A stretch of DNA of 64,000 nt, taken from the NCBI GenBank assembly GCA_017524445.1, contig JAFXVP010000030.1, forward strand, positions 16,131-80,130, read 5' to 3'. Below the pieces are notes generated by a model, which ran no database searches, was not told the DNA's origin, and saw only the letters and a list, made by a program, of their open reading frames with translations. Made by a program: the position numbers and the translations under genes. Position 1 is the first letter of the stretch; each line of letters begins with the position of its first letter. Below are positions 39,248 through 48,279 of the stretch, piece by piece. The DNA is from Clostridia bacterium. GTDB taxonomy: Bacteria; Bacillota; Clostridia; Christensenellales; CAG-138.

Positions 39248-40576
39248 ATGAAAAAGTTTGTATGCATGATGCTTGCGCTTGTGATGGTCCTCGGACTGAT
39301 CGCATGCGGCGGCACGACGACGCCCGCACAGCAGGGTGAAGAACCGGCGGCGCAGCCCGCAACGGAAGGCGAACCGGCAGCGCAGCCCGCAGCGGAAGGC
39401 GAACCGGCAGCGGAACCCGAACAGCCCGCCGAGCAGAAGGATTATTCGGGTTATACGATCCGTATCTATTCCAACTCCAACTCGACCGAGCGTGTGACCT
39501 GGCTGATCAATGCCGCGAAGGAAGCGGGCTTCACCATCAGCCTGGACACCAACGAAGTCTATTCCGGCGACAGCGCTGCGATTCAGGCTGCCAACGAGAA
39601 TAAGGACGGCGACCTGATCTTCGGTCTCAACGAGACCCGTTGGAGCCAGCTGGTCAACGGCCAGTATGAAAACCTGAAGATCATGGACTGGACCCCGTCC
39701 TGGGCCGACGAAGTCGGTGAGTACAAGTATGACGGCAAGGCCTACGGCATCGTCATCCAGAACGTGCTCATGCTCTATCGGAACGATGAGCTCGGCACCA
39801 ACGGTCAGGAGCTCCACTTCGACCATTGGGCGGACGTGGTGAACTGCGGCTACACCTGGTACCGTCAGAACAAGGTCGGCGGCACCACCAACGCCAACAT
39901 CAACTCCGCGATCCTCTTCCCGTTCGCGGATGCAGCGTCCCCCGCGGGCGGCATCACCGTGGACGGCTGGAAGACCCTGTGGAAGTTCTGCGCGGACGGC
40001 AAGTTCGGCGGCGACGACTGGAAATACGGCTTTGATCCCTTGAACAGAGGCGACGTGGCCGTGTCCGAGTACTACTCCTCTTCCCTGTACGGCTCCATCG
40101 ACACCGCAGCCGACGGCAGCAAGACCCCGCTCGTCGGCACCATAAACCCCGAGAACTGGGCGCTCGTGGACATCAAGGACGGCACCTACTACATCGCTGA
40201 GTACGTCGGCATCCTGGATCGTGACGGCCGTACCGAAGAACAGACCGAAGCTGTGAAGGCATTCGCAGAGTGGTTCGGTTCCGCCGCAACGCAGGCTGCC
40301 TGGGGCGAAGAGTTTGACTCCTTCCCCTGCAACACCGTTGCTGCTGCCACCCTCTATCCCGACGGCATCCCCGCCATCTACCAGATCCCCAACTTTGCTC
40401 TGAACAAGGTTGCAGGCACCGACATGACCTATGCCGAGTACGTTGCTGCCCACAGCGCTGAATGGACCAACATCCTCACCAACCTGGGCTTCTACTGGAA
40501 GGACGCCAACGACGCGAAGGCGGAACCCGACTGGGCAAACCTCGACTGGAGCGTTCTCACGCAGAAAGCAGAATAA
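39248..40576 (+). CDS. ABC transporter extracellular solute-binding lipoprotein
   Basis: The protein has 442 residues. The lipobox LIAC predicts lipidation at C20. A low-complexity linker (about 25-62) is built from tandem EGEPAAQPA units. The rest is a type 1 solute-binding fold as in the iron/polyamine/phosphonate cluster: YTIRIYSNSNSTERV, then LIFGLNETRWSQLVNG. The ligand is not predictable. Its second half uses C-ending codons (GCC, ACC, ATC) more than neighbouring genes, perhaps because of high expression. It is followed by a hairpin and then the ATPase and permease genes. Confidence 0.9.
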   Translation: MKKFVCMMLALVMVLGLIACGGTTTPAQQGEEPAAQPATEGEPAAQPAAEGEPAAEPEQPAEQKDYSGYTIRIYSNSNSTERVTWLINAAKEAGFTISLDTNEVYSGDSAAIQAANENKDGDLIFGLNETRWSQLVNGQYENLKIMDWTPSWADEVGEYKYDGKAYGIVIQNVLMLYRNDELGTNGQELHFDHWADVVNCGYTWYRQNKVGGTTNANINSAILFPFADAASPAGGITVDGWKTLWKFCADGKFGGDDWKYGFDPLNRGDVAVSEYYSSSLYGSIDTAADGSKTPLVGTINPENWALVDIKDGTYYIAEYVGILDRDGRTEEQTEAVKAFAEWFGSAATQAAWGEEFDSFPCNTVAAATLYPDGIPAIYQIPNFALNKVAGTDMTYAEYVAAHSAEWTNILTNLGFYWKDANDAKAEPDWANLDWSVLTQKAE

Positions 40577-40596
40577 CACACCTACGTTTACGATCC

Positions 40597-40627
40597 GTAT
40601 GGCGAGCCGGTCTCCGGCTCGCCATAC
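40597..40627 (+). promoter_or_regulatory. Intercistronic 14-bp hairpin
   Basis: A perfect 14-bp stem (40597-40610 with 40614-40627) closes a 3-nt loop, without a T run. Similar hairpins after binding-protein genes protect the upstream message or lower expression of the downstream transporter genes. Confidence 0.7.
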
Positions 40628-40661
40628 ACATAAAACAGATCCCTGAATAAGGAGTAAGGTA

Positions 40662-41699
40662 ATGATTCAGTTAAAAGACATTGTTGTCAAATTTGGTGAT
40701 TTCACCGCGCTGCACGATATCAATGTCCACGTGAAAGAGGGGGAATTTTTCACTTTTCTGGGACCGAGCGGCTGCGGCAAGACCACGACGCTCCGGACGA
40801 TCACAGGGTTTATCGAGCCGGTCAGCGGCACCGTGGTCGTCAAGGACCGCGACATCACGCACGTTCCGATCGAAAACCGCAACATCGGCATCGTCTTCCA
40901 GAGCTACGCGCTGTTCCCGACGATGACGGTTTACGACAACATCGCGTTCGGCCTCAAGATCAAGCATTTCAAGAGAAAAGAGATCGATCGGAAGGTGCGT
41001 GAGATCGCAAAGAAGGTCGATCTATCCGACGATCAGCTCAAAAAAGCCGTTTCCCAGCTTTCCGGCGGTCAGCAGCAGCGCGTCGCGATCGCCCGCGCGC
41101 TCGTGACGGAACCCGCCATCATCTGCATGGACGAGCCGCTTTCGAACCTGGACGCAAAGCTGCGCGTGCAGCTTAGAAACGAGCTCAAAAAGATGCAGAA
41201 GGATTTCGGCATCACGACGATCTACGTCACCCACGACCAGGAGGAAGCGCTGACGCTGTCCGACCGCATCGCCGTGTTCAACAAGGGCTACATCGAGCAG
41301 ATCGGCACGCCGAACGAGGTTTACAATTATTCCGCGACCGAATTCGTCTGCAATTTCATCGGCGACATCAACCGTCTGGAGGAGGGCGTGCTCAAAGCGC
41401 TTCAGGCGGCGGGTGCCGACGTGGATCCCGATAAGCATAACTACATCCGTCTGGAGCGGCTCCATGTGAACCAGACCCCCGCCCCCGGCGAAGTCATCCT
41501 GAAGGGCGTGGTGGAAAGCCGCGAGTACTACGGCCTGTACATCAAGTATTACATCACTCTGGAAGGTCAGACCATCAAGGTCATCGAAAAGAACGACGGC
41601 GTGAACATCTACGAGCCCGGACAGGCGGTGGACGTGCTGCTGAATCCGCGGGACATCATGGTCTACGACGCGCCGGAACCGACTGAGGAGGAGGCCTGA
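40662..41699 (+). CDS. ABC transporter ATP-binding protein (PotA/FbpC-like)
   Basis: The protein has 345 residues. Walker A GPSGCGKTT is at about 34-42, the signature LSGGQQQRVA begins near 133, and Walker B IICMDEP is near 153, followed by the H-loop YVTHDQEEAL. A C-terminal TOBE-like region (about 250-335) is typical of importer ATPases for iron, polyamines or 2-aminoethylphosphonate. TAAGGAG precedes the start. The stop is one base before the permease ATG, so translation is coupled. Confidence 0.95.
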   Translation: MIQLKDIVVKFGDFTALHDINVHVKEGEFFTFLGPSGCGKTTTLRTITGFIEPVSGTVVVKDRDITHVPIENRNIGIVFQSYALFPTMTVYDNIAFGLKIKHFKRKEIDRKVREIAKKVDLSDDQLKKAVSQLSGGQQQRVAIARALVTEPAIICMDEPLSNLDAKLRVQLRNELKKMQKDFGITTIYVTHDQEEALTLSDRIAVFNKGYIEQIGTPNEVYNYSATEFVCNFIGDINRLEEGVLKALQAAGADVDPDKHNYIRLERLHVNQTPAPGEVILKGVVESREYYGLYIKYYITLEGQTIKVIEKNDGVNIYEPGQAVDVLLNPRDIMVYDAPEPTEEEA

Positions 41700-41700
41700 G

Positions 41701-43599
41701 ATGAACGCCGACAAAAGACGGTTCACCCCGGAGCTGGTGCTCAGGATCATACTGCTGATCCTGTTTGCCTACCTGTTCTTCGGCTTCATGCTCGTTCCGT
41801 GTCTGAATACGCTCACCAGCATCTTCACTGCGAAGAACGCGTCGGGTCAGACCGATCCGTTTGCCGTGATCCGGTTCTTTCTCGCAGGAAGCATGGGCAA
41901 ATACGTCTGGAACTCGCTGAAGCTTGCGATCCTGCTTGTCATCACGGTGAATCTGGTGGGCATCTCTCTGGTGCTGCTGACGGAATACTTTGACATCAAG
42001 GGCGCCAAGATCCTGCGCATGGGCTACATGACCACCATGATCTACTCCGGCGTCGCGCTCGTCACAGGCTACATGTTCCTCTACGCGGGCGACGGCATGA
42101 TCACGGAGCTTCTGAAAAACGCCTTCCCCGGCTTCAACCAGAACTGGTTCTCGGGCTTCAACGCGGTGCTCTTCACCATGACCTTTGCCTGTACGTCGAA
42201 CCACATGCTGTTTTTACGGAACGCCATCCGCGGCATCGACTACAACACGGTCGAAGCCGCGCGGAACATGGGTGCGAATCCGTTCAAGGTGCTGTGGAAG
42301 GTCGTTTTCCCGACGCTGATCCCGACGCTGTTCTCGCTGACGGTCATGACGTTCATCACGGGTCTTTGCGCGATGTCCGCGCCGACGCTGCTCGGCTACG
42401 ACTCGATCAACCCGGAGATCGTGCGTCTGGCGGGCTCGTCCACGGCGGACGAATCCTTCCCGCAGGCACGCGCAGCGCTGCTTTCCATTATCCTTGCGGC
42501 GTTCACCATCGTGCTTTTGACGGTGCTCTCCGCGTATGAGCGCAAGGGGCATTACCTGTCCGTTTCGAAGACCAAGGCAAAGCTGCAGAAGCAGAAGATC
42601 AACAACCCGGTGGCGAATGTGATCGCGCACATCTACGCCTACATCCTGTTCATCATCTACATGACGCCGGTCGTGATGATCATCGTGTTCTCCTTCCAGA
42701 ACTACAGCGCGATCAAGGCAAGGCGTCTGGACTGGAACGGGTGGACGCTGATCAACTTCTTCGGCACCGCCGATTACTCCTACACCAACGACCGCGGCAA
42801 GCTGAAGACCGTCACGGGCGCCATCTCCGGCGTGTTCTCCAACGAAAAGACCCTCGGCGGCATCAAGCTCAGCTTCCTTCTGTCGGCGGCAGCAGCGGCG
42901 CTGGCGTGCATCATCGTCATCATTGCCTGCAACTATATCTTTAAGAAGAAGGGCAAGAAGATGAGCACTGTCGTGGAATACGCGCTGCTGTTCCCGTGGC
43001 TTCTGCCCACCATCCTCATCTGCTACTCCTACCGGACCTTCTTCAATTCCAACGCCGTCTGGTATGTGGGGAACCAGAATCTGTACTTCGGGCAAAACGT
43101 GAAGCTTCTGATCATAATGGCCTACACGGTGGTGAAGCTGCCGTTCTCGCTGCGCATGATCAAGGCCTCCTTCTATGCCATCGACGAGGAGCTGGAGGAC
43201 GCGGCCCGGAACCTGGGCTCCAGCGGCTTCCGAACGTTCCTGCAGGTGAAGCTGCCCATCATCTTACCAAGCGTGCTGGCGGTCTTCGCCCTGAACTTCA
43301 ACGCGCTGTTCACGGAATATGACATGTCCGCCACCTTCCAGAGCCCGAACGGGATCACCTATGCCATGGTCATTCAGGGGATGCTCGCCGACGCCACCCG
43401 CGGCGCGAACATGAACGCGCTCGGCCGCCGATGCGCCTCGACCGTGTTTATCATGATCGTATCCGGGCTGATCCTGTACCTCGTCTACGGCGTCGGATCG
43501 CGCGATCTCGGCGAACGGCTTCAGCGGCGCGAACTCCGGAGAAAACGCATCGAGAAGCTGTCAAAACCGTTCCGAAAAGGAGTATCTGCAAAAGGATGA
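41701..43599 (+). CDS. ABC transporter permease, two fused permease domains
   Basis: The protein has 632 residues and about twelve membrane segments. Two cytoplasmic EAA loops are seen, EAARNMGANPFKVLWKVV (near 186) and EDAARNLGSSGFRTFLQV (near 499), each docking to one ATPase subunit. This fused form is typical of FbpB-like ferric iron and related importers, so one gene supplies the whole membrane channel. It starts one base after the ATPase stop and overlaps the HAD gene by 4 bp. The substrate is unassigned. Confidence 0.93.
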   Translation: MNADKRRFTPELVLRIILLILFAYLFFGFMLVPCLNTLTSIFTAKNASGQTDPFAVIRFFLAGSMGKYVWNSLKLAILLVITVNLVGISLVLLTEYFDIKGAKILRMGYMTTMIYSGVALVTGYMFLYAGDGMITELLKNAFPGFNQNWFSGFNAVLFTMTFACTSNHMLFLRNAIRGIDYNTVEAARNMGANPFKVLWKVVFPTLIPTLFSLTVMTFITGLCAMSAPTLLGYDSINPEIVRLAGSSTADESFPQARAALLSIILAAFTIVLLTVLSAYERKGHYLSVSKTKAKLQKQKINNPVANVIAHIYAYILFIIYMTPVVMIIVFSFQNYSAIKARRLDWNGWTLINFFGTADYSYTNDRGKLKTVTGAISGVFSNEKTLGGIKLSFLLSAAAAALACIIVIIACNYIFKKKGKKMSTVVEYALLFPWLLPTILICYSYRTFFNSNAVWYVGNQNLYFGQNVKLLIIMAYTVVKLPFSLRMIKASFYAIDEELEDAARNLGSSGFRTFLQVKLPIILPSVLAVFALNFNALFTEYDMSATFQSPNGITYAMVIQGMLADATRGANMNALGRRCASTVFIMIVSGLILYLVYGVGSRDLGERLQRRELRRKRIEKLSKPFRKGVSAKG

Positions 43600-44216
43600 T
43601 ACGGAATATTGTATGTGATATGGGCGGCGTCCTGATTGCATGGGACCCGCCCATGCTCGTCGATCGGCTCGGCCTTTCTCCCGTAGACAAAGCGCTGCTG
43701 CTGCGCGAAGTGTTCCGCTCGGCCGACTGGGTAGCCCAGGACCGCGGCGTGGTCCCGCAGGAAGAGATCGTAACCAACATGTGCAGGCGGCTCCCAAAAC
43801 GTCTGCACCGCTATGCGGCGGATTTCGTGTACGGTTGGTGGAAGGGCCCGTTCGTTCCGATCGAGGGCGTCGACGCGCTGCTGCACGAGCTGAAGGCGAA
43901 CGGCTATACGCTCTACGTCCTCTCGAACGCGTCCCGCGCGCTGCACGACTACTTCCCCCGTCTGCCCGCCTCCGACGTGTTCTCGGGTCTCATTGTGTCC
44001 GCCGACTGGGGGATCTTAAAGCCGGATCGCGAGCTGTACCGGATCCTGTTCCGCGAATACGGTCTGAACCCGGAGGAATGCTATTTTATCGACGATTCTT
44101 CGCTGAACGTCGAAGCCGGGATCACGCTCGGCATGCAGGGCTCCGTGTTTGACGGCAGCATCGCACGGCTCCGCCGGGAGCTCACGGAAGCCGGCGTGAC
44201 CGTTTCGATCGAATAA
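43596..44216 (+). CDS. HAD-superfamily phosphatase (YihX-like)
   Basis: The protein has 206 residues. Motif I is VCDMGGVLIAW (D-x-G type as in YihX), motif II is YVLSNAS, motif III contains the lysine of GILKPDRELY, and motif IV is CYFIDDS. Substrates in this group include sugar phosphates. The start overlaps the permease stop as ATGA, with AAAGG close by, so it belongs to the importer operon. The imported compound might be phosphorylated, or the phosphatase may be only incidental. Confidence 0.9.
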   Translation: MIRNIVCDMGGVLIAWDPPMLVDRLGLSPVDKALLLREVFRSADWVAQDRGVVPQEEIVTNMCRRLPKRLHRYAADFVYGWWKGPFVPIEGVDALLHELKANGYTLYVLSNASRALHDYFPRLPASDVFSGLIVSADWGILKPDRELYRILFREYGLNPEECYFIDDSSLNVEAGITLGMQGSVFDGSIARLRRELTEAGVTVSIE

Positions 44217-44282
44217 GGCATAGCGGGGCGTCGAGGACTTCCCACTTCGTTACATAGGCGGATCGCCTGTCCTGTTGAACGA

Positions 44283-44328
44283 AAACCGCATCTTGGAACG
44301 AGTATCCGTTTCCGGGCGGTTTTTTTGT
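44283..44328 (+). terminator. Intrinsic terminator after the importer operon
   Basis: AACCG pairs with CGGTT around an inner GGAAC-type arm, then a run of seven T. A short degenerate repeat (CCACTTCGTTACATAGGCGG) lies just before it, at about 44240. Confidence 0.7.
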
Positions 44329-44406
44329 TCAAAATTCTTGCAATACAAAGCTGTTTATGATAAAAAAGCATAAAGACAACAGTTTGTGAAAGAGAGCTCT
44401 GTGACC

Positions 44407-45411
44407 ATGATCGAGGTAAATGACTTAACAAAGGTATTCAGAAAACCGATCCGCGGAAACGGTCTGTCCGGGATGGTGAAAACGCTGTTTTCGCGAAAAT
44501 ACGACGAGGTCCGGGCGGTGGACGGGATCAGCTTTTCCGTGCCCGACGGGGAGATCGTGGGGTATATCGGCGCGAACGGCGCGGGAAAATCGACGACGAT
44601 CAAAATGATGTGCGGCATCCTCACGCCGACCTCCGGGACCGTTCTCATCGATGGGGTCGAGCCCTACCGCAAGCGGCGGCAGGTCGCGCAGCACATCGGC
44701 GTCGTCTTCGGTCAGAAGACGCAGCTGTGGTGGGATATCCCGCTGATCGAATCGTTCAAGGTGCTCAAGGAGATCTATCAGGTCTCCGACGCCGACTACA
44801 GGGAACGCATGGACTTTCTCGGCGAGGTGCTGGACATCACGCGGTTTCTCTCGCAGCCGGTGCGCACGCTTTCGTTGGGCGAACGCATGCGGGCGGACCT
44901 TGCGGCGTCGATGCTTCACAACCCGCGCATTCTGTTTCTGGACGAGCCGACCATCGGCATGGACGTGCTGGTAAAGGAGAAGATCCGGCTTGCGATCCGC
45001 GCGCTGAACAAAACGTACGGCACCTCCGTCGTGCTGACCACGCACGACATGACCGACATCGAAAATCTCTGCTCGCGCATCATTCTGCTCGAAAAGGGAA
45101 GCATCCTCTACGACGGTCCGCTGAAAAGTCTCAAAACCCGCTTCGGCAATATCAAGACCCTGACGCTGACCGTCCCGGCGGACATCCATGCCGAAACCGC
45201 GCCCGTGCTCTCGCCCGAGGTCGCCGTCTCCGAGGAGGACGGGCGTCTTCTGCTGCGCTTCGACGCGGACAAAATCGCGCTTGAACAGGTGGTCCAGTAT
45301 GCGTTCCGCGATCTTAGGGCAATGGATATGAAGATCGCCGAGATCTCCATCGGCGACGTGGTCAAGACGATCCTGGAACAGCAGGAGGCGGAGCATGCTG
45401 AAAAAGTATAA
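44407..45411 (+). CDS. ABC-2 type exporter ATP-binding protein
   Basis: The protein has 334 residues from the ATG at 44407; GTG codons at 44386 and 44401 are alternatives, and the ribosome site AAGAGAG does not decide among them. Walker A is GANGAGKSTT, the signature is LSLGERMRADLA, and Walker B is ILFLDEP. FGQKTQLWWDIP is a stretch seen in the exporter group working with ABC2_membrane_6 permeases. The C-terminal about 90 residues are a regulatory extension. It overlaps the first permease gene by 17 bp. Confidence 0.93.
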   Translation: MIEVNDLTKVFRKPIRGNGLSGMVKTLFSRKYDEVRAVDGISFSVPDGEIVGYIGANGAGKSTTIKMMCGILTPTSGTVLIDGVEPYRKRRQVAQHIGVVFGQKTQLWWDIPLIESFKVLKEIYQVSDADYRERMDFLGEVLDITRFLSQPVRTLSLGERMRADLAASMLHNPRILFLDEPTIGMDVLVKEKIRLAIRALNKTYGTSVVLTTHDMTDIENLCSRIILLEKGSILYDGPLKSLKTRFGNIKTLTLTVPADIHAETAPVLSPEVAVSEEDGRLLLRFDADKIALEQVVQYAFRDLRAMDMKIAEISIGDVVKTILEQQEAEHAEKV

Positions 45412-46228
45412 GCCCTTCCTCCGCGCCGGCGCGATCGACACGACGGCCTACCGATTCAATATCCTGATCTGGGCTGTCATCACGGTTTGCGAGGTCGCCT
45501 GCATGGTCTTTCTGTGGCTGGCAGTCTACCGTTCAAGCGAGGGCGGCATGGACGCCGAGATCCACGGCTTTACCTACCGCGAGATGATCGCTTACGTCGT
45601 GCTGACGACGATCTTCAATTTTGTGACGTACAACAACGACACGCTGTGGAACATCAATGCCGACATCAAGAAAGGCACCGTCGGCAATTATCTCATCAAG
45701 CCGATCAGCTACCGCGGCAAGTTCGCAGCGACCAGTCTCGGCAACCTGTTCACGATGACGCTGATGTTCGGCGTACCGCTGTACGCCGCGGCGCTCGTGA
45801 CGCTCGGCGTCCTCGGTTTTCTGCCGGATCTCAGCTTCCCGGCGTTCTTCGCGCATCTCGGGCTGTTTCTGCTGTCCGGGCTGTCCGCGTCGCTTCTGAA
45901 CGACACGATCGCCTATATCTTCGGCGTCCTGTGCTTCTACACCTCCTCCGGCTGGGGATTGAATTCGCTCAAGGTCACGCTGATCTCGTTCCTTTCCGGC
46001 ACGCTGCTGCCGATCGCGTTCTTTCCGAAGGGGCTTCGTGACGTCGTGAGCTGGATGCCCTTTGCCGGCATGAGTCAGAATCCGGTTCTGATCCTGATGA
46101 TGAAATACGACCTTACAGAATCGCTGCGCTGCGTTGCGCTGTCGTTCGCATGGATCGTCGTGCTGGAACTCTTCGCAAAGCTCCTGTTCTCGCACGCAGT
46201 CCGCAAGGTCACGGTGCACGGAGGCTGA
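45395..46228 (+). CDS. ABC-2 family permease (DUF990/ABC2_membrane_6-like), first subunit
   Basis: The protein has 277 residues and six hydrophobic segments. NINADIKKGTVGNYLIKPI is characteristic of this permease family, where an amphipathic helix contacts the ATPase. It pairs with the following permease to make a heterodimeric channel. The exported molecule is unknown; relatives have been linked to drug or viologen export and to lipid or polysaccharide export. Start overlaps the ATPase gene by 17 bp. Confidence 0.88.
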   Translation: MLKKYKPFLRAGAIDTTAYRFNILIWAVITVCEVACMVFLWLAVYRSSEGGMDAEIHGFTYREMIAYVVLTTIFNFVTYNNDTLWNINADIKKGTVGNYLIKPISYRGKFAATSLGNLFTMTLMFGVPLYAAALVTLGVLGFLPDLSFPAFFAHLGLFLLSGLSASLLNDTIAYIFGVLCFYTSSGWGLNSLKVTLISFLSGTLLPIAFFPKGLRDVVSWMPFAGMSQNPVLILMMKYDLTESLRCVALSFAWIVVLELFAKLLFSHAVRKVTVHGG

Positions 46229-46229
46229 T

Positions 46230-47021
46230 ATGCGGTACGTTCATCTGTATTTCACCTGCATCAAGCGCAGCATGATCTCCCGGCTGGAGTATAAGAAGGA
46301 CACGATCGTTGCGCTGTTCTCGTTCTTCTTTTCCAACCTCTGCTCGCTGGCTGCAATATACTTCATCCTGCAGGCCATCCCTGCGCTCAGCGGCTATTCC
46401 CTGCCCGAAGTCGGATTCTTCTACGGTTTCTCGATGCTGCCGATCTCGCTCGACCACCTGTTCAGCGACGAATTCTGGCTGGTCGCCTATCGCCGGGTCA
46501 AGGACGGGGATATGGACATGCACTTTTTGCGTCCGGTGCCGGTCATGTTTCAGGTGTTTGCCGAGACCTTCCAGCCGGAGGGCTTCGGCGAGCTGATCCT
46601 CGGCGTGGCGCTGATCACGGTCTGCGCTCTGAATCTCACGGTAAACGTCACGTTCGGGGCAATCGTCGTGCTGTGCGTCGGCGCGGTCTTCGGTGCGATC
46701 ATCATCACCTCGCTCAAGGTGGCGATGTCCGCGCTTGCCTTCATCTTCAAGCGCAGCGGACCTTTGCTTCAGGTCATCTACAACTTCTCGTCCTATGCGA
46801 AATATCCGCTCGCCATCTATCCGGGTCTCATCCGCGCGCTTCTGATCTTCGTGCTGCCGTTCGGACTGTTCATTTCGCTGCCGGTCGACACGCTGCTCTA
46901 CGGCAAGTACAACCCGTGGCTGCTCTCCCTTGCGATCATCGGCTGCGCCGCCGTTTTCTTCGCCCTCGCCACATGGATCTGGACCATATGCGAGCGCCGT
47001 TACGAATCGACGGGCAGTTAA
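46230..47021 (+). CDS. ABC-2 family permease (DUF990/ABC2_membrane_6-like), second subunit
   Basis: The protein has 263 residues and six hydrophobic segments. RRVKDGDMDMHFLRPVP matches the position of the coupling segment in the first permease. The start at 46230 follows GGAGG within the end of the upstream gene, one base after its stop. With the ATPase and the first permease it forms a complete exporter. No terminator is visible; a repeat region follows. Confidence 0.88.
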   Translation: MRYVHLYFTCIKRSMISRLEYKKDTIVALFSFFFSNLCSLAAIYFILQAIPALSGYSLPEVGFFYGFSMLPISLDHLFSDEFWLVAYRRVKDGDMDMHFLRPVPVMFQVFAETFQPEGFGELILGVALITVCALNLTVNVTFGAIVVLCVGAVFGAIIITSLKVAMSALAFIFKRSGPLLQVIYNFSSYAKYPLAIYPGLIRALLIFVLPFGLFISLPVDTLLYGKYNPWLLSLAIIGCAAVFFALATWIWTICERRYESTGS

Positions 47022-47029
47022 GGTCGGTA

Positions 47030-47285
47030 CGAACCCAAAGCCTTTCCCCGCGGACAGCGTGGGGAAGAGATGGCGACGCGCGACCTGACGCGCGATAGCT
47101 CCGCTGAAACGAAGCGCAGCGGAGTGTGATCCGGCGCTGAAAGCGCCGGATGAGGGTCCCTTGTGAATGAATTGCGCCATACGGCGCATGAATTGTCCTG
47201 CGGACATGGCGGGGCGCCGGGGTCGTCGCCCCATGCACGGCGCATGAATTGTCCTGCGGACATGAATCCACTTCGTTACAGAGGT
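47030..47285 (+). repeat. Composite repeat: GATGGCGACGCGCG element and ATGAATTG hairpin array
   Basis: 47042-47160 begins with a TTCCCC/GGGGAA stem, then GAGATGGCGACGCGCGACC, small hairpins (CTCCGCT..AGCGGAG, CCGGCGC-TGAA-AGCGCCGG) and GGATGAGGGTCCC. 47166-47275 is an ATGAATTG array with the hairpins GCGCC-ATAC-GGCGC and GTCC-TGC-GGAC (twice), and a longer GGGGCG/CGCCCC arm between. The two repeat families are directly joined here. No gene is present in 47022-47424. Confidence 0.8.
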
Positions 47286-47352
47286 AGATCGCGCGACGAC
47301 GCAACGCGTCGTCTACCGCGTACCATGGCTGCGCCATGAATGTTTAGATTGT

Positions 47353-47415
47353 CTGTAGGGGCGGATATCATCCGCCCGCCAAAACAGCGGTACGGGAAGA
47401 TGATATCTTCCCCCA
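47353..47415 (+). repeat. Paired hairpins with GATATCATC cores
   Basis: GGGCGGATATCATCCGCCC near 47358-47377 and GGGAAGATGATATCTTCCC near 47393-47412 are two near-perfect palindromes separated by about 15 bases. They lie downstream of the minus-strand YtxC-like gene and may act as its terminator region, though T runs are lacking. Confidence 0.65.
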
Positions 47416-47424
47416 CGACATGAT

Positions 47425-48156
47425 TTACCGATACAATTTTACCCGGTCCCCGAAGACCTTCAGGATCGCCTCTGTGAGGCGGTTCTTTTCGTTTCCGGAA
47501 AGATCGTAGACCGTGAGACGCATCGGCGCCATGTTGACAAGCAGGTTTAAGATGCCGTCCGGCGCGCAGTCGACGTATTCGATGTGCACGTCGTTGTCAT
47601 CGGAAAGCGTGATCGTCCCGTCCGCGTGGATGCAGACCGAAAGCTGATTCACGCGGCTTGCCCGCCCCGCAACGAAGCGCCGAAGCGCTTCGATCAGCTC
47701 GCCGTATTCCTTGTTCATCAGCACGCGCGCCGCCGCCTGCTCAACCGCAAGTTCCCAGAGCATCAGAAATTCCTGCATGCGAAAGCGCAGAAAGCCCTCC
47801 AAAACGAGCGTGCGATGCGTCACAAGATAGTCCGCGATCTTCTGTTTCAGCACCTTTCGCTCCTCGCGGCAGGCCGCGGCTTCCAGCGCGTCCTTCAATA
47901 CGCTCTGCTTATCCGAAAGCGAAAGCGGCAGCGCGTCCGCGTACTCCGCAAGCGCAAAATACCGGAGATCGCGTCCGAGCACGAAGCTCAGCGCCTCCGC
48001 CGCCGCGTCCTCCGGCGCTTTGCCGCGCAGCTTCAGCACGACGCCGTCCGGGATCGCCTCGAGCGCGTACGCGCAGTCGAGCTCGCTCATGCGGCGGTTC
48101 ATGAGCTTCAATAGCGGCAGATCATATTCGTATGTCAGGATCTCGTAAACGGTCAT
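47425..48156 (-). CDS. ytxC: YtxC-like sporulation protein
   Basis: The protein has 243 residues. VLEGFLRFRMQEFLMLWE matches the conserved region of the YtxC family, which is restricted to spore formers, and the C-terminal part with NLLVNMAPMRLTVYD agrees too. The function of YtxC is unknown. There is no signal peptide. AAAAGGAGCAGGG precedes the ATG. On the minus strand CATAGGATA, a sigma-K-like -10, lies about 20 bp upstream, but the matching -35 is poor. Confidence 0.82.
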   Translation of the reverse strand: MTVYEILTYEYDLPLLKLMNRRMSELDCAYALEAIPDGVVLKLRGKAPEDAAAEALSFVLGRDLRYFALAEYADALPLSLSDKQSVLKDALEAAACREERKVLKQKIADYLVTHRTLVLEGFLRFRMQEFLMLWELAVEQAAARVLMNKEYGELIEALRRFVAGRASRVNQLSVCIHADGTITLSDDNDVHIEYVDCAPDGILNLLVNMAPMRLTVYDLSGNEKNRLTEAILKVFGDRVKLYR

Positions 48157-48228
48157 TCCCTGCTCCTTTTCTGTATCCTATGCCCGAACGCGGTTAGTTT
48201 GTGCCGCCTGCTGCAAAGATATTACGCG

Positions 48229-48260
48229 CAAAAAAAGAAGACCCCCGAAAGGCTCTTCTT
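48229..48260 (-). terminator. Terminator after the ECF sigma/anti-sigma unit
   Basis: On the minus strand AAGAAGA-GCC (48260-48251), a TTTC loop and GG-TCTTCTT (48246-48235) form a slightly imperfect stem, followed by TTTTTTT. Confidence 0.7.
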
Positions 48261-48279
48261 TCATCTTTTCAATCACCCG

